In this document: positions 11,080 to 22,104 of the stretch, piece after piece
How the letters are laid out: each line of letters starts with the position of its first letter
Numbering within the stretch: position 1 is the stretch's first letter
The notes under the pieces: generated by a model
Told to the model about the DNA's origin: nothing
The model's database searches: none
Seen by the model: the letters and a program-made list of their open reading frames with translations, nothing else
Origin: Rhizomys pruinosus
Lineage: Eukaryota; Chordata; Mammalia; Rodentia; Spalacidae
Direction of reading: 5' to 3'
DNA length: 64,000 nucleotides
Assembly (NCBI GenBank): GCA_009823505.1
Contig: VZQC01013302.1
Location: forward strand, 2,351,169-2,415,168
Translations under genes and position numbers: made by a program

Positions 11080-11870
11080 TAGCATTTGTAGTAGGAATGT
11101 GTGCAGCAAGGGCAGCTAGAAAAGTGGGCAGTGCTTATTCCTAAGGCCAGGAGGCAGGACAGAAAAAGGGGAGAGCTAGGAAGCCAGTGAGCAGATATGG
11201 AGTCAGGAGGAGTGTGCACAGTGAGAGAAGTGGGCAAGATGGAAGAGTAGAAAGCAGATGGGGAGTGGCCAGTAAAACGCCCTGATCCTGTATTGAACAG
11301 AAGAGGACATTTACAATGTGAAGAGTGGAGCAGAGAGTGAGCAGTGGTGGTGATATGGGAGAAGAATGTGGAGTGGAGATGGTGGGGAAGAGAGAGAGGA
11401 GTGGGGTCCAAAGGATGGAGAAATGTGATGGGGAATATGGAGAGGAGTGGGCAGCGAAGATGGGAACTAGAGACAGGAATGCAGGGTGATGGCGATGGGC
11501 AGAGGGTAGAAAAAGAGGGGAATACGTGGGAGAGTAGGCGGTAGCAGTAGGTAAGAGCATGGAAAACTGGGTAGTAATGTGGGCAATGGGTAGGAGGATG
11601 GGAATCAGTGGTGAAGACTGGAGAGCTGAGTGGGTAGTTGTGATGGTGGTGAGGTAAGAAAATACTCAGTGAGAATCAGGGGGAAGAAGTGACAGGAGAA
11701 ATTGTGTGTAAGAGTGTGAGCACTGATGAAGGGGAATGGGGAGTAGCATTGGCAGTGGATGTGAGCGGGGGTAGGAGAAAAGTAAGAGAAAGGTGGTGAG
11801 CCTTGCTAGCAGAGCGAGTAGTGATAGGATGGCAGGGATGAGAAGTGGGGCATCCCGTAGACCATGATGG
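11080..11870. repeat. Purine-rich degenerate minisatellite-like tract
   Basis: For about 790 bases the plus strand is dominated by G and A, with recurring words such as gagtggg, gtgggcag, gatggg and gaggagtg at irregular spacing of roughly 20-35 bases. Strand asymmetry is strong. Long minus-strand frames (11037-11411 and 11141-11560) follow from the scarcity of stop codons in C/T-rich sequence, and I do not call them genes. Confidence 0.6.
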
Positions 11871-12142
11871 GTGGTATTTGAAATATGTCTTCCATTTCTA
11901 CTTCAATATAAGATTTTTCTCTTTGGTAAATGTTCCTTCAGTGATTGTCACACTGAGCAGCAAGGAATATGAATGTAGTTTGGTCATAATGTCATGGCTA
12001 TAAATAGAATGGTTTTCTGTAAAATCTTCCCCACAGCTCATAATGTTGACCATCCATCTTAGACTTCCTAGCCTCCACAACTTCTGTTGTTCATCAAGTA
12101 CCCAATAAGTGGTATTCTTTGGCACTATAAATTTAGGATTAA

Positions 12143-12251
12143 GGACCAGGCATGATGGTACTGCCTTTAATCCCAGCATTTCCAAGGCAGAGGCAGGTGG
12201 ATCTCTGTGAGATTGAGGCCAGCTTGGTCTACATAAGGACTCCCAGGCTAG

Positions 12252-12252
<1 letters not shown>
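12143..12252 (+). repeat. B1 SINE, 3'-truncated
   Basis: The sense B1 5' two-thirds is present: 'ccaggcatgatggtactgcc', 'ggcagaggcaggtggatctc' and 'gaggccagcttggtctacat'. The 3' end is replaced by the CT microsatellite that follows. Confidence 0.88.
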
Positions 12253-12289
<37 letters not shown>

Positions 12290-12354
12290 CATACTTCTTC
12301 CTCAGATCTTCTCGACTCTCACGTCAGTATCTTATATATATATATATATATAAT
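12250..12354. repeat. (CT)n and (TA)n microsatellites
   Basis: A CT array with one interruption lies at 12250-12289. A TA array lies at 12331-12352. Confidence 0.93.
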
Positions 12355-13384
12355 TACCTTACATATATAATTAACATATATACTACATGTAATGCTAAGG
12401 GGCATGACTGGGTAAGGAGCCTAAGCACCTGAGAATACTGTCTCTCTAGTAAGGCAACAAGAGGGGCCTTCCACATCCTGACACCAGCGTAGATGAGGTT
12501 TTGAGAAAGAGACACGAGATAATTACACAAAAACTTAGTGAAAAAAGAGAGTCAGAAATATGATAAATACTCCACTTTTTGGGCCGTTGATTCGAGGGCG
12601 TCATTTAATACTTTTTGGCAGCTTACTAGACCCTGGCATAAAACATGGTCAAATGTGGATTTTAAAGCTCTTCTGTGATGAGAATTTGTGTCCTTGTGAG
12701 TTTGTGGGATATTCTCCAAACTGTATTATTGAGACCACAGAGAATGCCTTCCCATCATCTAAGTGTTTGATTGATGCTATAATGAGACCTACTTTAATAC
12801 CAAAAGGAGACTAATGAGCTTATCTAAAAATACATGCACCAAATATCATTTTACAAACACAGAAGATGAAATTCAGGTTGAAGGAAAGAAGTTGATATCA
12901 ATACTCACTGCTATATTCAGTCTTCTTCTACCTGTATTCATAAAGAAACAAGTTTACAACTGAAATGAAGAGCATAGTTCTTTAGCACACAGTTTAAATA
13001 TGGGAGAAATTGCTTACAACATACTTTCTCAAAACAAATATTTTATGTTTCAGAATTTTTTCTGCCTCTCCTGAAACTGGAAGATTGATATATTTAAAAC
13101 ACTATAGCTTAATGGAAATTGTTGCCCCCAAAACATTTTGCTTTAAGTGAGGTGTTATTTGAACACCTGGCATAAAATTTCAGATAAAAATTACATATGT
13201 TTTTCTCACATATATAATTCTTTCTTAGCTCTTTACCTTTGGAACTTGAGAAAGAGAGTTGTCTAGAGTACATTATAAAACTATTAGAAACTTCTGTTTG
13301 GGTAGTGATGGCTTGCTTTATTAACAATAGAACTATTGTATGCTTTTCAGTGGCATATGATCACCTATTTTCTTTATTTTTTTT
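12355..13384. other. Unique AT-rich DNA
   Basis: No repeat family is recognised. Frames at 12560-12814 (84 codons) and 13109-13327 minus show no recognisable domain or gene structure. Confidence 0.45.
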
Positions 13385-13544
13385 TATTTATTTTTTTTTT
13401 TTTGTCTTTTCGAGACAGGGTCTCCCTGTAGCCCAGCTGTCCTGGAACTCACTCTGTGAGACCAGGCTGGCCTTGAACTCACAAAGATCCGCTGCGCCTC
13501 TGCCTCCCAAGTGCTAGGACTAAAGGCATGCGCCACCACGTAGC
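13385..13544 (-). repeat. Full-length B1 SINE
   Basis: This is an antisense B1 with a T-rich tail, 'gagacagggtctccctgtag', 'gaccaggctggccttgaact' and 'aaaggcatgcgccaccacgt'. CpG sites are partly retained. Confidence 0.93.
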
Positions 13545-13574
13545 TTTTCATTCTTGATTAGAGAGTGCTTTTGG

Positions 13575-14668
13575 TTTCCGAAAATGTAAAAGTTTTTTTT
13601 TTTAATTTATTTTTATATGAGTGGTTTGTGTATTCATACATCATTGTCATCAATTCATTCAGTGCATATATTCCGCCCTTCTCCTTCCACCCACCACCAG
13701 CCACCCCTACCCATCGCAGATCAGGCATTCTGCCCGTAAGTTTTCTGCATCTTTCTCTGCTTTTTTGTTTTGTTTTGTTTTCATTTTATTTTTTAGACAA
13801 TAGGTAATAATATTGTGAAGTACAAAGCATCCCTTCATGTAAAATACCAATTTGCAAAGCAGTTGTGCCCAAACCTCACACTAAGCTCATGGGTCCCACC
13901 ATCCAGCAGGGGGGGCTTGTATTCAATCAAGTTGATCAAAAATGAGTGTCCAGTCATATTTGTTGTAGTTTCACCATTAACCCCATCGCAGCCCTTACAT
14001 TCTACCACGCCACCCCTTCCGCAAGATTGTTCCTAGGCTTCAGAAAAAGGGCACAGGTGGACTGAGAAGCAAAACACTCTACTTTCTCTGGAGCTGATGT
14101 CTTGGTCTCAGTCAGTTCTGGCTGTTTTCTTTCAGGGCTGCCAGCTTGTCCAGGCTTAACTTTCGATCCTACTAATGAAGCACATGCAATTAGATATTTA
14201 GGTATTTAAGCAGTAATAATTATAGCCTTGTTCATCCTACTTAATGAAGCACAACATAATTAGATATATGGGTATTAAACAGTACTAATTGTTATTGGTA
14301 GGTTACTTTGGTATAGACACAGATGTTTGGATGGTATGTCAATTATGATCTACATTTTCTTTCTGTCAAGTATGGCAGGGTCTTAGTGTGGTTTATAACA
14401 TCTCTAACATTAGAGGATGTAAGCTTGTGACATCAGCCGTGGGTTTTTCCTCCAAGGAGAGAGCTAATAGCCAATTAGATTGAGATATACAGACATATGG
14501 CTGCCACTGCTGCACAGTATTTCCGGCAGATGAGTGTAGCTGGTGCTGACGGGAGTCTTGGCTTGACTCAAGGAGACCTATATTTGCTTTATTGGTTTAG
14601 TGGTCTTTGGTAACACTCTCTGGCATCCCAGAGACCATCTGTATACTTGCAAGTGCAGTCTCCATACA
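13575..14668 (-). mobile_element. Rodent L1 3' UTR, 5'-truncated
   Basis: Read on the minus strand, the tail ends in an AATAAA-type signal and an A run (poly T at 13591-13602). Upstream are a G-rich purine block (complement of about 13678-13725) and a CAAAA array (complement of about 13763-13782), the usual layout of rodent L1 3' ends. About 750 bases (13921-14668) are the reverse complement of 45255-46008, including a 67-bp internal tandem duplication. No ORF2 sequence is attached. Confidence 0.7.
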
Positions 14669-15193
14669 TGTTTTAAAATTCACATTTGGAACTAACACAT
14701 TGCTTGACTTACTATGTGCTTTTAAGCTGTTTGCTACAAGAGCTGACAGCCATGGTAAGCACTCCACATGGAATGGAGGACATCTGCAGTGGCTGAATTA
14801 GTCTAGATTAATGAACTCTCATTTCTAAGTACCTTCTAAGGCAAATGACCATACAGATGTTGACCATAAACTACTACAGATACTGTAGCTCTGTATGTAG
14901 AAAAGAGCCTGGATCACCAGCTTTTGCTAGTACTTATTGGTTGGCTCTGGACCTTGCAGAATGCCAACTCTGCTTCATGTTTCATGTGCAGATGCTCCTT
15001 GAGACACTCCTGTTGTTGCACAGTTCATGAATTTTTCACCTCCAGAATGAAGAACTGTGTCTGCTTTTCCTATCGCAATCTATCCTTTGAACCCAGGACT
15101 TTGTTCACAAGAGCTTTGTTTTATATCATCCTTTATCAGTGGAAATTCTGGTTGGATGGAATAAAACCACTCTATATGTCCCTGATTTGCTAA
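14669..15193. other. Unique DNA
   Basis: No repeat is recognised. Overlapping frames at 14845-15030 and 14924-15193 have no recognisable domain. Confidence 0.4.
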
Positions 15194-15210
15194 GACACAT
15201 CTTTTTTAAA

Positions 15211-15431
15211 TAAATTTTTATTTATTTATTATTTTCTATGTGTAGGAATGTACTGTCTGCATATAGGTGGGTACACCCGTGTTGTGCAATGCCACGGAGG
15301 TCAGAAGAGGGATTCGGATTCCTCTGGAGTTAAAGATGGTTCTTAGCCACCATGTGGGTGCTGGGGATCAAACCCAGGTCCTCCGAAAGAGCAGTTGGTG
15401 CTCTTAACCGCTGAGCCATCTCTCCAGCCCC
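15211..15431 (-). repeat. B2 SINE, short subtype, with 17-bp target duplication
   Basis: This is an antisense B2 carrying 'cacccgtgttgtgcaatgcc', 'gtgggtgctggggatcaaac' and 'accgctgagccatctctcca'. The duplication gacacatcttttttaaa lies at 15194-15210 and 15432-15448. The central duplication seen in other B2 copies is absent. Confidence 0.95.
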
Positions 15432-15499
15432 GACACATCTTTTTTAAACACTGGTGTTTGCACTGTACTAAGGTATAAGACAAAGAGTTGTTTATATTA

Positions 15500-15830
15500 A
15501 TTAGACATTCTCATGGCTATGACAAAATACTGACAAAAACAGCCTAAAGGAGGAGAGATTTCTTTGGGCCAGTGGCTTTAGAGAGTTCAGCTATGAATCA
15601 CAGCTCTGTCAATTGAAGGTCTGTGCTATGTCTGAACTTGTAGTGACAGGAGCATATGAAGAAGACAATTGTTTACCTTATAATGGACATAGAGTAGAGT
15701 GAGTTCAGGACTGGGGACATGGTGTAATTTTCAAAGGTGACAGTGACCTATTTCCTACAGGTGGGCCCCACCTAAAATTTCAACACCTCCCAAAACAGCA
15801 GCACCATGCTAGGCATAGTTGAGCCTGCCC
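15500..15830 (-). mobile_element. MaLR-type LTR remnant
   Basis: Antisense LTR words are present: 'catggctatgacaaaatact', 'aaaggaggagagatttcttt', 'tcaaaggtgacagtgaccta' and 'gtgggccccacctaaaattt'. It is diverged, and I do not assign a subfamily. Confidence 0.55.
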
Positions 15831-16072
15831 CGACCAGTTCAGACTTCAACAATCCCTCCTACTTGAATCTTCAAAGCCATGCTTACTCCCCTGACTATAC
15901 AATCGCCAAAAACTTCTTTTATCCCCCTTCTTTCTTTCTTTTAAGAACTTACTGGAATTTTCATTTTGTAAATATTTACCTGGTATCTATTCAAGTTCCT
16001 GTTGGAGATTTCAATGGTTTCCAGTTTGTCTCAACTTTACGCAAACTCACAAGGTCCTTTGGATGAATTTCT

Positions 16073-16089
16073 TTTTTATTTTTTTTATT

Positions 16090-16167
<78 letters not shown>

Positions 16168-16355
16168 GTTGGTGCACCCGTGTCGTGCAATGCCACGGAG
16201 GTCAGAAGAGGGTCTTGGATTCCCCTGGAACTAGAGTTCTCCAGGAATTGGAGTTACAGACGGTTCTTAGCCGCCATGTGGGTGCTGGGGATCGAACCCA
16301 GGTCCTCTGCAAGAGCAGTCAGTGCTCTTAACCGCTAGGCTATCTCTCCAGCCCC
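16073..16355 (-). repeat. B2 SINE, long subtype, with TTTA array and target duplication
   Basis: This is an antisense B2. The tail has become a TTTA array (about 16086-16129) and a T run (16130-16165). The body has 'cacccgtgtcgtgcaatgcc', the duplicated centre 'gaactagagttctccaggaa', and 'accgctaggctatctctcca'. tggatgaatttct flanks it at 16060-16072 and 16356-16368. Confidence 0.95.
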
Positions 16356-16368
16356 TGGATGAATTTCT

Positions 16369-16989
16369 AGAAGTGTGGTGTGCACTTATGTGCATACATA
16401 TCCACCACTATATCTGTAAGGAATATTGTCAGATTACTTTCCAAAAAGATCATGCCATATTGTATTTTCCGCCATCAGATTGTCAAAGTAGAAACTTTAA
16501 TGTTCTCTTTCCAAAATAAGAGCAATTAAAAAAAAAAATCAACGCTTTCTCAGTTTACGAAGTAAAAATTTTAACTTTGTCTTGTTGAAGCTGGTGACTT
16601 TTATTTACAAATGACTGTCTTTTGTATTTTACAATGCTACATTTCTTCATTAACTCCTCAACACATGACATGCCCATTTTCCTTAGCAGGTGTTTGCTTG
16701 CTAGTGATTTATGTCTGCTCTATAAATTAAGGTTATTAAACTTTTGTCCTCCACTGATGGGAGAATGCTTGCATCTTTGTTATCCATGAAAAGTTGGAAT
16801 TAAAAACTCATTTTAATAGAAATTTAATGGGAATATATATTTAATCTTAGCATTAAAGAAAATTTTAAACAGTTTAAATATTTTCCTTCATTTGCTCAAT
16901 TACTATATATTAGTTCATCTGTATTTAGACCATCAGGATTATTTGAGCCTGGGGTTTAAAACAGTAGGTTTTGTATTTTTAAAACTTGG
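16369..16989. other. Unique AT-rich DNA
   Basis: No gene or repeat family is recognised. Confidence 0.45.
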
Positions 16990-17185
16990 CATGAGCTAGA
17001 GAGATGGCTCAGTGATTAAAAGTCGTCTTGCAGAGGACCTGAGTTCAGTTCTCAGCACCCACGTGGCAGCTAACAACCCTCTGTAACTTCGGTTCCTGGG
17101 GATTCAGCGTCCTCTTCTGACACCCATAGGCATTACATTCATGGGTGTACTTACATACTCAAAACACTCATACACAGAAAAGAAA
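16990..17185 (+). repeat. B2 SINE
   Basis: The sense B2 runs 'gctagagagatggctcagtg', 'cttgcagaggacctgagttc', 'cagcacccacgtggcagcta' and 'tcctcttctgacacccatag' to an AATTA-rich tail. It has a short deletion after the A-box region. Confidence 0.9.
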
Positions 17186-17340
17186 ATTAATTAATTAATT
17201 TTAAAAATAACTTTTTTGCAAATGATTACAAAAAGCATACAGTATAACCACCAGCTCTTTTTAACTATTGTACAAAAACTTTATCTTTCTGCTTAAAACA
17301 GTTCATCCTTGATGTTGTTTGAATGCTTCTTACTTTTTAT

Positions 17341-17456
17341 TTCTATTCTTTTTTTTTTTTTTGGTCTTTTTGAGACAGGGTCTCCCTGTAGCCCCAGCTG
17401 TCCTGGAACTCCCTTTGTAGACCAGGCCGGCCTTGAACTCACAAAGATCCGCCTGA
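17341..17456 (-). repeat. B1 SINE, 5'-truncated, with target duplication
   Basis: The antisense B1 has a T tail and 'gagacagggtctccctgtag' but stops at 'aaagatccgcct', so its 5' third is missing. ttcttactttttat at 17327-17340 recurs with one change at 17457-17470, which marks this as a truncated insertion rather than later deletion. Confidence 0.93.
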
Positions 17457-17470
17457 TTCTTACTTTTTAC

Positions 17471-17834
17471 ATGCTGCTTTTTATTTTGCCTTTCAAAAAA
17501 ATCAGAGTTTGAACTAAAGTATCTTATGTTACCACCTCTGCTCATAGATGTTCACTCACATTGCAGGAAAGCAGGATAAAGAGGGAGATGTTTATTGTCA
17601 GAGTTTAGCCTCAACATTTGCCTTCATGGTTAAACTTGAAGATCAGTTGTAATGCCATCCTTATATTTGATCTGGTATAATTTTAGATTAATACATATAT
17701 TTATTAATATGGAAGTTTCATGCCTGCATACAATATATTTTGATCACATCCATTCCTTCTCTCTCCCTCTAAGTCCCCTCAGACACTCACAGCAAGTCTC
17801 CTTTCCAACTGCATATCCTTTTCTTTTTTTTTAA
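17471..17834. other. Unique DNA
   Basis: No gene or repeat family is recognised. Confidence 0.4.
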
Positions 17835-18670
17835 CCCACTAAATCCAATTAGTACTGTCCCCATGCACATGAATGTGAAGGGTGACTGGAGCATGGGCAG
17901 CTTACTAGTGGCCACACCCCCAAAGAAGATGACTCTCCTTCCCCCAGCAGCCATCAATGCTAATAGCTCATCTAGGAGAGGTGAAGTCCTTCCTAGACTC
18001 ATGAAGTCCTTCCTCATTTATGCGGGAATCTTGACGAGCTTGATGTGCATATCTTGTGCAGGTGACTACCCCTGCTGTAAGCTCATGATTGAAGCAGCCA
18101 TGCAATGTCTAGAAGTCACAATTTGACAAGATGATCATTTTGCAAAACAATAGTAGGCAGTCCTCCTGCCCAGGGCCATGATCTGCTCAACAGTGGGTTT
18201 TACAGTCTCAAGAATGAATTCATTCATGTGGAACATGCCTCAATTCCAATCAGAAAGTAGCTGGTTACCTCACCTAACAGTTGTGCCAGTACTGCAACCA
18301 GTCACACCTCTTGCCTGGCACTAGGCATTGTTGCCTGCAGCACAGAGTAAACCACCTGATGTCTTTTCCCCATGCCAGTAGCCTGCATAGCAACTTCTGG
18401 CACTAGAAAACCAGCCAGAAAGGTGGAAGTATCCTGGTCAGTTCCCGAATGACTTCGCTACATCCTGTGGGATACCAAGGTGTGGGGTATCTTCAGCATC
18501 ATGGTTTTACCATGCAGTTAGGGCGGGCAATCAAGAACAACAGTAATAACCGGTGATGCTTTGAAGGCCTCTGGGGCCCCTGTGACCAGTAACTCATACG
18601 GCACCAAGATTTTGTTTAATAACTAATGCTTTCGGGGAGCAGCATTGTCCACCCATGCAGGGTATCTCTG
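17835..18670 (-). mobile_element. Rodent L1 (Lx-like) 3' UTR, antisense
   Basis: The plus strand shows the antisense of an old rodent L1 3' UTR: 'cagcttactagtggccacac', 'aagatgactctccttccccc', 'ggaacatgcctcaattccaa' and 'cacccatgcagggtatctct'. The family assignment rests on memory of this common rodent repeat. The frame at 17863-18126 is embedded in it and is not a gene. Confidence 0.6.
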
Positions 18671-18852
18671 CACAAACACCTTTTGTAAAAAAATGTATTT
18701 TTTAATTAGCTCAGAAGTACTGGGTTTCCAAAAAGGATTTTTCATACATCCTTAATTTGGGTTGAACCTCCCCACTACCACCTTCCCTTCCCCATCGGGT
18801 GGTTCTTAAAAGATATTATCATTATTTTGAACTTCTTTTTAAAAATCTGTCA

Positions 18853-19240
18853 TTCTGTACCCACAAGACTCATCTTACCGCAGAGATACATATACAGCCA
18901 TGTTTATTACAGCTCTCTTCACAATAGCAAGGAGCTAGAACCAACCCAAGTGCCCCTCAACTAATGAGTGGATAGAGAAAATGTGGTACATCTACACAAT
19001 GGAGTTCTATGCAGTGGTAAAGAAAGATGACATCATGAGCTTTGCAGGTAAATGGCTGGAGATAGAAGATATCATGCTGAGTGAAGTAACACAGACCCAG
19101 AAAAACACACAATGAATGTTATCCCTCATCTGTGGATGCTAGCACCAATTACCTAATTATATGGCAAACTGAGCAATGTTAATGTGATCTGAAAACAACT
19201 GTGCTCTTATGAATCCATTAAAATATAAAAAAAAATCCTA
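18853..19240 (+). mobile_element. L1 ORF2 C-terminal end plus 3' tail, 5'-truncated
   Basis: The sense L1 ORF2 end is visible: 'gtgcccctcaactaatgagt', 'gagaaaatgtggtacatcta', 'caatggagttctatgcagtg' and 'atcatgctgagtgaagtaac'. It passes into a 3' UTR starting 'tatccctcatctgtggatgc' and ends in A-rich sequence at 19226-19252. It is the opposite-strand relative of 30361-30945. Confidence 0.88.
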
Positions 19241-19252
19241 AAAAAAAATAAT

Positions 19253-19357
19253 AAAAGCACTGGCTGCTCTGGCAGAGGACTGAGGTCTGGTTCCCAGCAC
19301 CCACATGGCAGCTAGCAACTCTCCTTAATATATACATATGAGCACACACACACAAAC
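19253..19357 (+). repeat. B2 SINE fragment
   Basis: A sense B2 internal piece is present: 'agcactggctgctctggcag', 'ttcccagcacccacatggca' and 'gctagcaactctccttaata', ending in a CA-rich tail. The first 30 or so bases of the element are missing. Confidence 0.7.
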
Positions 19358-19742
19358 TGTTGCATACGACTGTCCTCCAACTGGCAAGCTAGAGACAGAT
19401 GCCTGTCTCCCAGGCTTGGTTTTACCCAGTTGTTTGGGATCATCTCAAAATTATTGACTCTGCAAGAAAGGAAGAAGGGGAGACTCAGCCATGCCTCCCA
19501 GCCAACAAGTTGGCTCTAGTTACATGAAGGTTGGAGTTGGGGACTAAGGGTATGTAAGTGGGGAAAGATGTTGGGAGGTTCTCTTGCCATTTTTTATGGC
19601 TGCTGAGAAGTCAGGATCCATGTGGCTGGAGATTTTGCAGTGCAACCTTCCAGGAGGAAGAGTACCCATCACTCCTGTGAGTCAACCTTCACCCTCTGCT
19701 CTGTAAGTAAGCTGAATAAACTCACTGGTTTCCCAGATTGCA
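19358..19742 (+). mobile_element. LTR-like block, unassigned
   Basis: A 385-bp block begins TG and can be ended at CA. Near its end lie 'ctctgctctgtaagtaagct' and the polyadenylation-like 'gaataaactcactgg', an arrangement typical of LTR R regions. Flanking bases (acaaac and gttttt) do not form a target duplication, so the boundaries and the call are weak. Confidence 0.33.
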
Positions 19743-19799
19743 GTTTTTGGGGGGAAAAAGGCATAGGCTAGTTGAGTGAATTAAGAAACAGAACCCATC

Positions 19800-20195
19800 T
19801 TATTGTCAAAGACATGCATCACCTCTGAATGAAAGAACAGAGAAAAGTGTTCCAAGCAATTGGAAAACAATGGGGTATTACTGTCCTAATATATGACAAA
19901 ATAAATGACAAACCAAAATTAATCAGAAGAGATAAAGAAAGTAATTTCATTCTGATCAAGGGAACAATTATCAAAGAAGAAATTACAATCATAAATACAT
20001 ACAGACTTTTCCTAAAATGGGTACTATTGAGTTCAAGACACAGAAGAACCCCACTCAGTAGTTGATTTCATTACCCCAATTTTATCCAATAGGCAGGTCA
20101 TCAAGAAAAAAAGAATAAATAGACATCTGAATTAACTGATATACATCAAATTGATCTAACAGACATCTACAGAATATTCCACAGAAGCACCAAAG
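19800..20195 (+). pseudogene. L1 ORF2 endonuclease-domain remnant
   Basis: An L1 ORF2 endonuclease-region reading frame is recognisable at 19829-20065, with YDKINDKPK, RDKESNFILIKGTI and EEITIINTYR. L1 endonuclease-like words then continue through stops to about 20195 (TEYSTEAP region). The catalytic core is not complete, and no reverse-transcriptase part follows. Confidence 0.85.
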
Positions 20196-20794
20196 AATAT
20201 GCATTCTCACCAGTCTCCCTCTGCAGGGAGGTCTTGGAGATCCACTAATGGGACTTCAGCCTTCAGAGGAAAGTCTGCTCATGCTTCAAAAAGGGAAGCC
20301 TGGTCTAGCAAGTCCTGACTTTGTCCTCCAGTGGATGGAACTGATAAATGAAAAACCAAAAAGAACCAGCTCCCCCCCCCAAAAAAAACCCCTGAGTGAC
20401 CCTTGAGGACCAGATCCTCAATTGACCTTGAGTAAACAAAAACCTTGGTTAATCTGGGCTAACTGTATGGCCTTAAACATCCAAAAGGAAATAAACAGTA
20501 GAAAGACTTGAGAAATTGTACTTCAGGTTCAAAACCTGAGATCTTAGTAAAATGTCAAAAAGAAAAAAAAAAAAAAGAGCACTGTTGTTTTGCCTATCTT
20601 ACTGGCAAGTGTAGCTACCCTGTGGCTGCCACTGCTTTTGCCATTCTTCAAAGACATGAGACACAGCTTTTCAACCTTCCAATATGGACTAAAGATTCAA
20701 GTCTCTCCAAGAATCCTCCAAACCTTCAGTGCCAGATGGGTACTACTGAGATATCCAAATTGTGAACTGAGCTACTACTGGTGTTTCAGTCTCT
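20196..20794. other. Unassigned repeat-like DNA
   Basis: No secure family is assigned. The part from about 20575, with 'gccactgcttttgccattct' and 'tgtgaactgagctactactg', leading into 'gactgccattgttggactac', resembles the 3' half of a rodent LTR, but I could not place it. Frames at 20508-20765 and 20590-20805 are not called. Confidence 0.3.
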
Positions 20795-21318
20795 TCAGAA
20801 TATAGACTGCCATTGTTGGACTACCCAGGCTGTATCACGGAGACCAGTACAGGAAGATCAAGACAGGACTCGGTGCTTACTGGACCTCATTTGGTGACCA
20901 TGGGAAGGGAAAACCCCAGTGTGGAGCACAAGGGCAGGACTGATGGTGGTTCGGGCTTGCCAAGGAGGAGACTTGACATGACATTTTTCAGCCTAATTTA
21001 AAAAATCATAAGCTGAAGATGCTAAAACCTTTATGTGGCATGCATATGTGCATATTTTGGAGTGATGCATATTGGAAGGAACAACAACAACAACAGAAAG
21101 ACTGCACCAAAGAACTGACTGAAATCGTGAACTTCTGCTGGACAGTAAACTTCTGCATCAAGAATTTTGAGAGAGACTGAGAAAGAGATGAAAAACATGT
21201 TTGACAGAAAGCATGAGCTCTGGCGGGGTGGAGGGCAGAGGGGGGCATGGGTCTAGATTTGATTTGTAATTTTGTATGAAGTGCACAGAGCTTCAATAAA
21301 AAATTGGCTTTGAAAAAT
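20795..21318 (+). mobile_element. Rodent L1 3' tail, copy 1 of a repeated pair
   Basis: The block contains a CAACAACAAC stretch (about 21083-21097), 'ggacagtaaacttctgcatc', a G-rich purine tract (about 21222-21247) and 'cttcaataaaaaattggctt', followed by an A-rich end. The CAA block, G-rich tract and AATAAA order is that of the L1 3' UTR joined directly to ORF2 sequence at 30361-30945. The 5' part (20800-20990) also matches copy 2. Confidence 0.75.
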
Positions 21319-21435
21319 TATATTTAATATATCAAACCTGCCAAATAGCATAGCCTACCCTGCCTTAAGTGTGCTCAGAGATTGTATGTTAGCCTACACT
21401 CAGGTAAATAATTTACTGCAAAATAAAAATGTGTT
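21319..21435. other. Spacer between the two L1 tail copies
   Basis: 117 bases separate the copies. The words 'catagcctaccctgccttaa' and 'gtgctcagagattgtatgtt' recall an old mammalian DNA-transposon-like repeat, but I cannot name it. Confidence 0.3.
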
Positions 21436-21972
21436 CAGAGTATAGACTATCATTGTTGGACTACCCAGGCTGTATCATGGAGACCAGTACAGAAAGAATA
21501 AGATAGGACATGGTGCTTACAAGACCTCATTTGGTGACCATGGGAAGGGAAAACCCCAGTGTGGACCACAAGGGCAGTATTGATGGTTGTATGGGCTTGC
21601 CAAGGAGGAGCCTTCAAACATGTCATCTTTCAGCATAATAAAGAAAAAAATCATAAGATGAATATGCTAAAACCTATGATATATGTGGCATGCATATTTT
21701 GGAGTGATGCAAATTGAAAAGAATAACAACAACAACAACAACAAGATTGGGTCAAAGAACTAACTGAAATGGTGAACTTCTGCTCAAAACAGTAAATTTC
21801 TGAATCAAGAATTTTGAGAGAGACTGAGAAATAGATGAAAAACATGTTTGGCAGAATGCATGAGCTCTGGTGGGGGGGCAGGAAGGGGGGGCACGGGTCT
21901 AGATCTGATTTGAAATTTTGTATGAAATGCCCTAAGCTTCAATAAAGATTGGCTTTGATAAAAAAGAATATA
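21436..21972 (+). mobile_element. Rodent L1 3' tail, copy 2 of a repeated pair
   Basis: It starts at the same internal point as copy 1 (tatagact(a/g)(c/t) at 21441 against 20801, a 640-base offset). It runs through the same CAA block, G-rich tract and 'aagcttcaataaagattggc' to an A-rich end. Small indels and substitutions separate the copies. Confidence 0.75.
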
Positions 21973-22104
21973 AAAAAAATCTGTCATTTTAAAATTAGAT
22001 GCCTTGCTTGAAAAGACATGCAGGTTAGAGGGAAGATGTTTGCCTTAATAGTATTGAACTAAGTAGTCTAAGAATTAGAATGGTTACAAATTACTAAGGG
22101 GTAT

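Noticed and set aside
11037..11560. Two overlapping minus-strand frames of 124 and 139 codons
   Set aside because: They lie in the purine-rich tract, where stop codons are rare on the C/T strand. The predicted proteins are low-complexity Ser/Pro/Leu/His.
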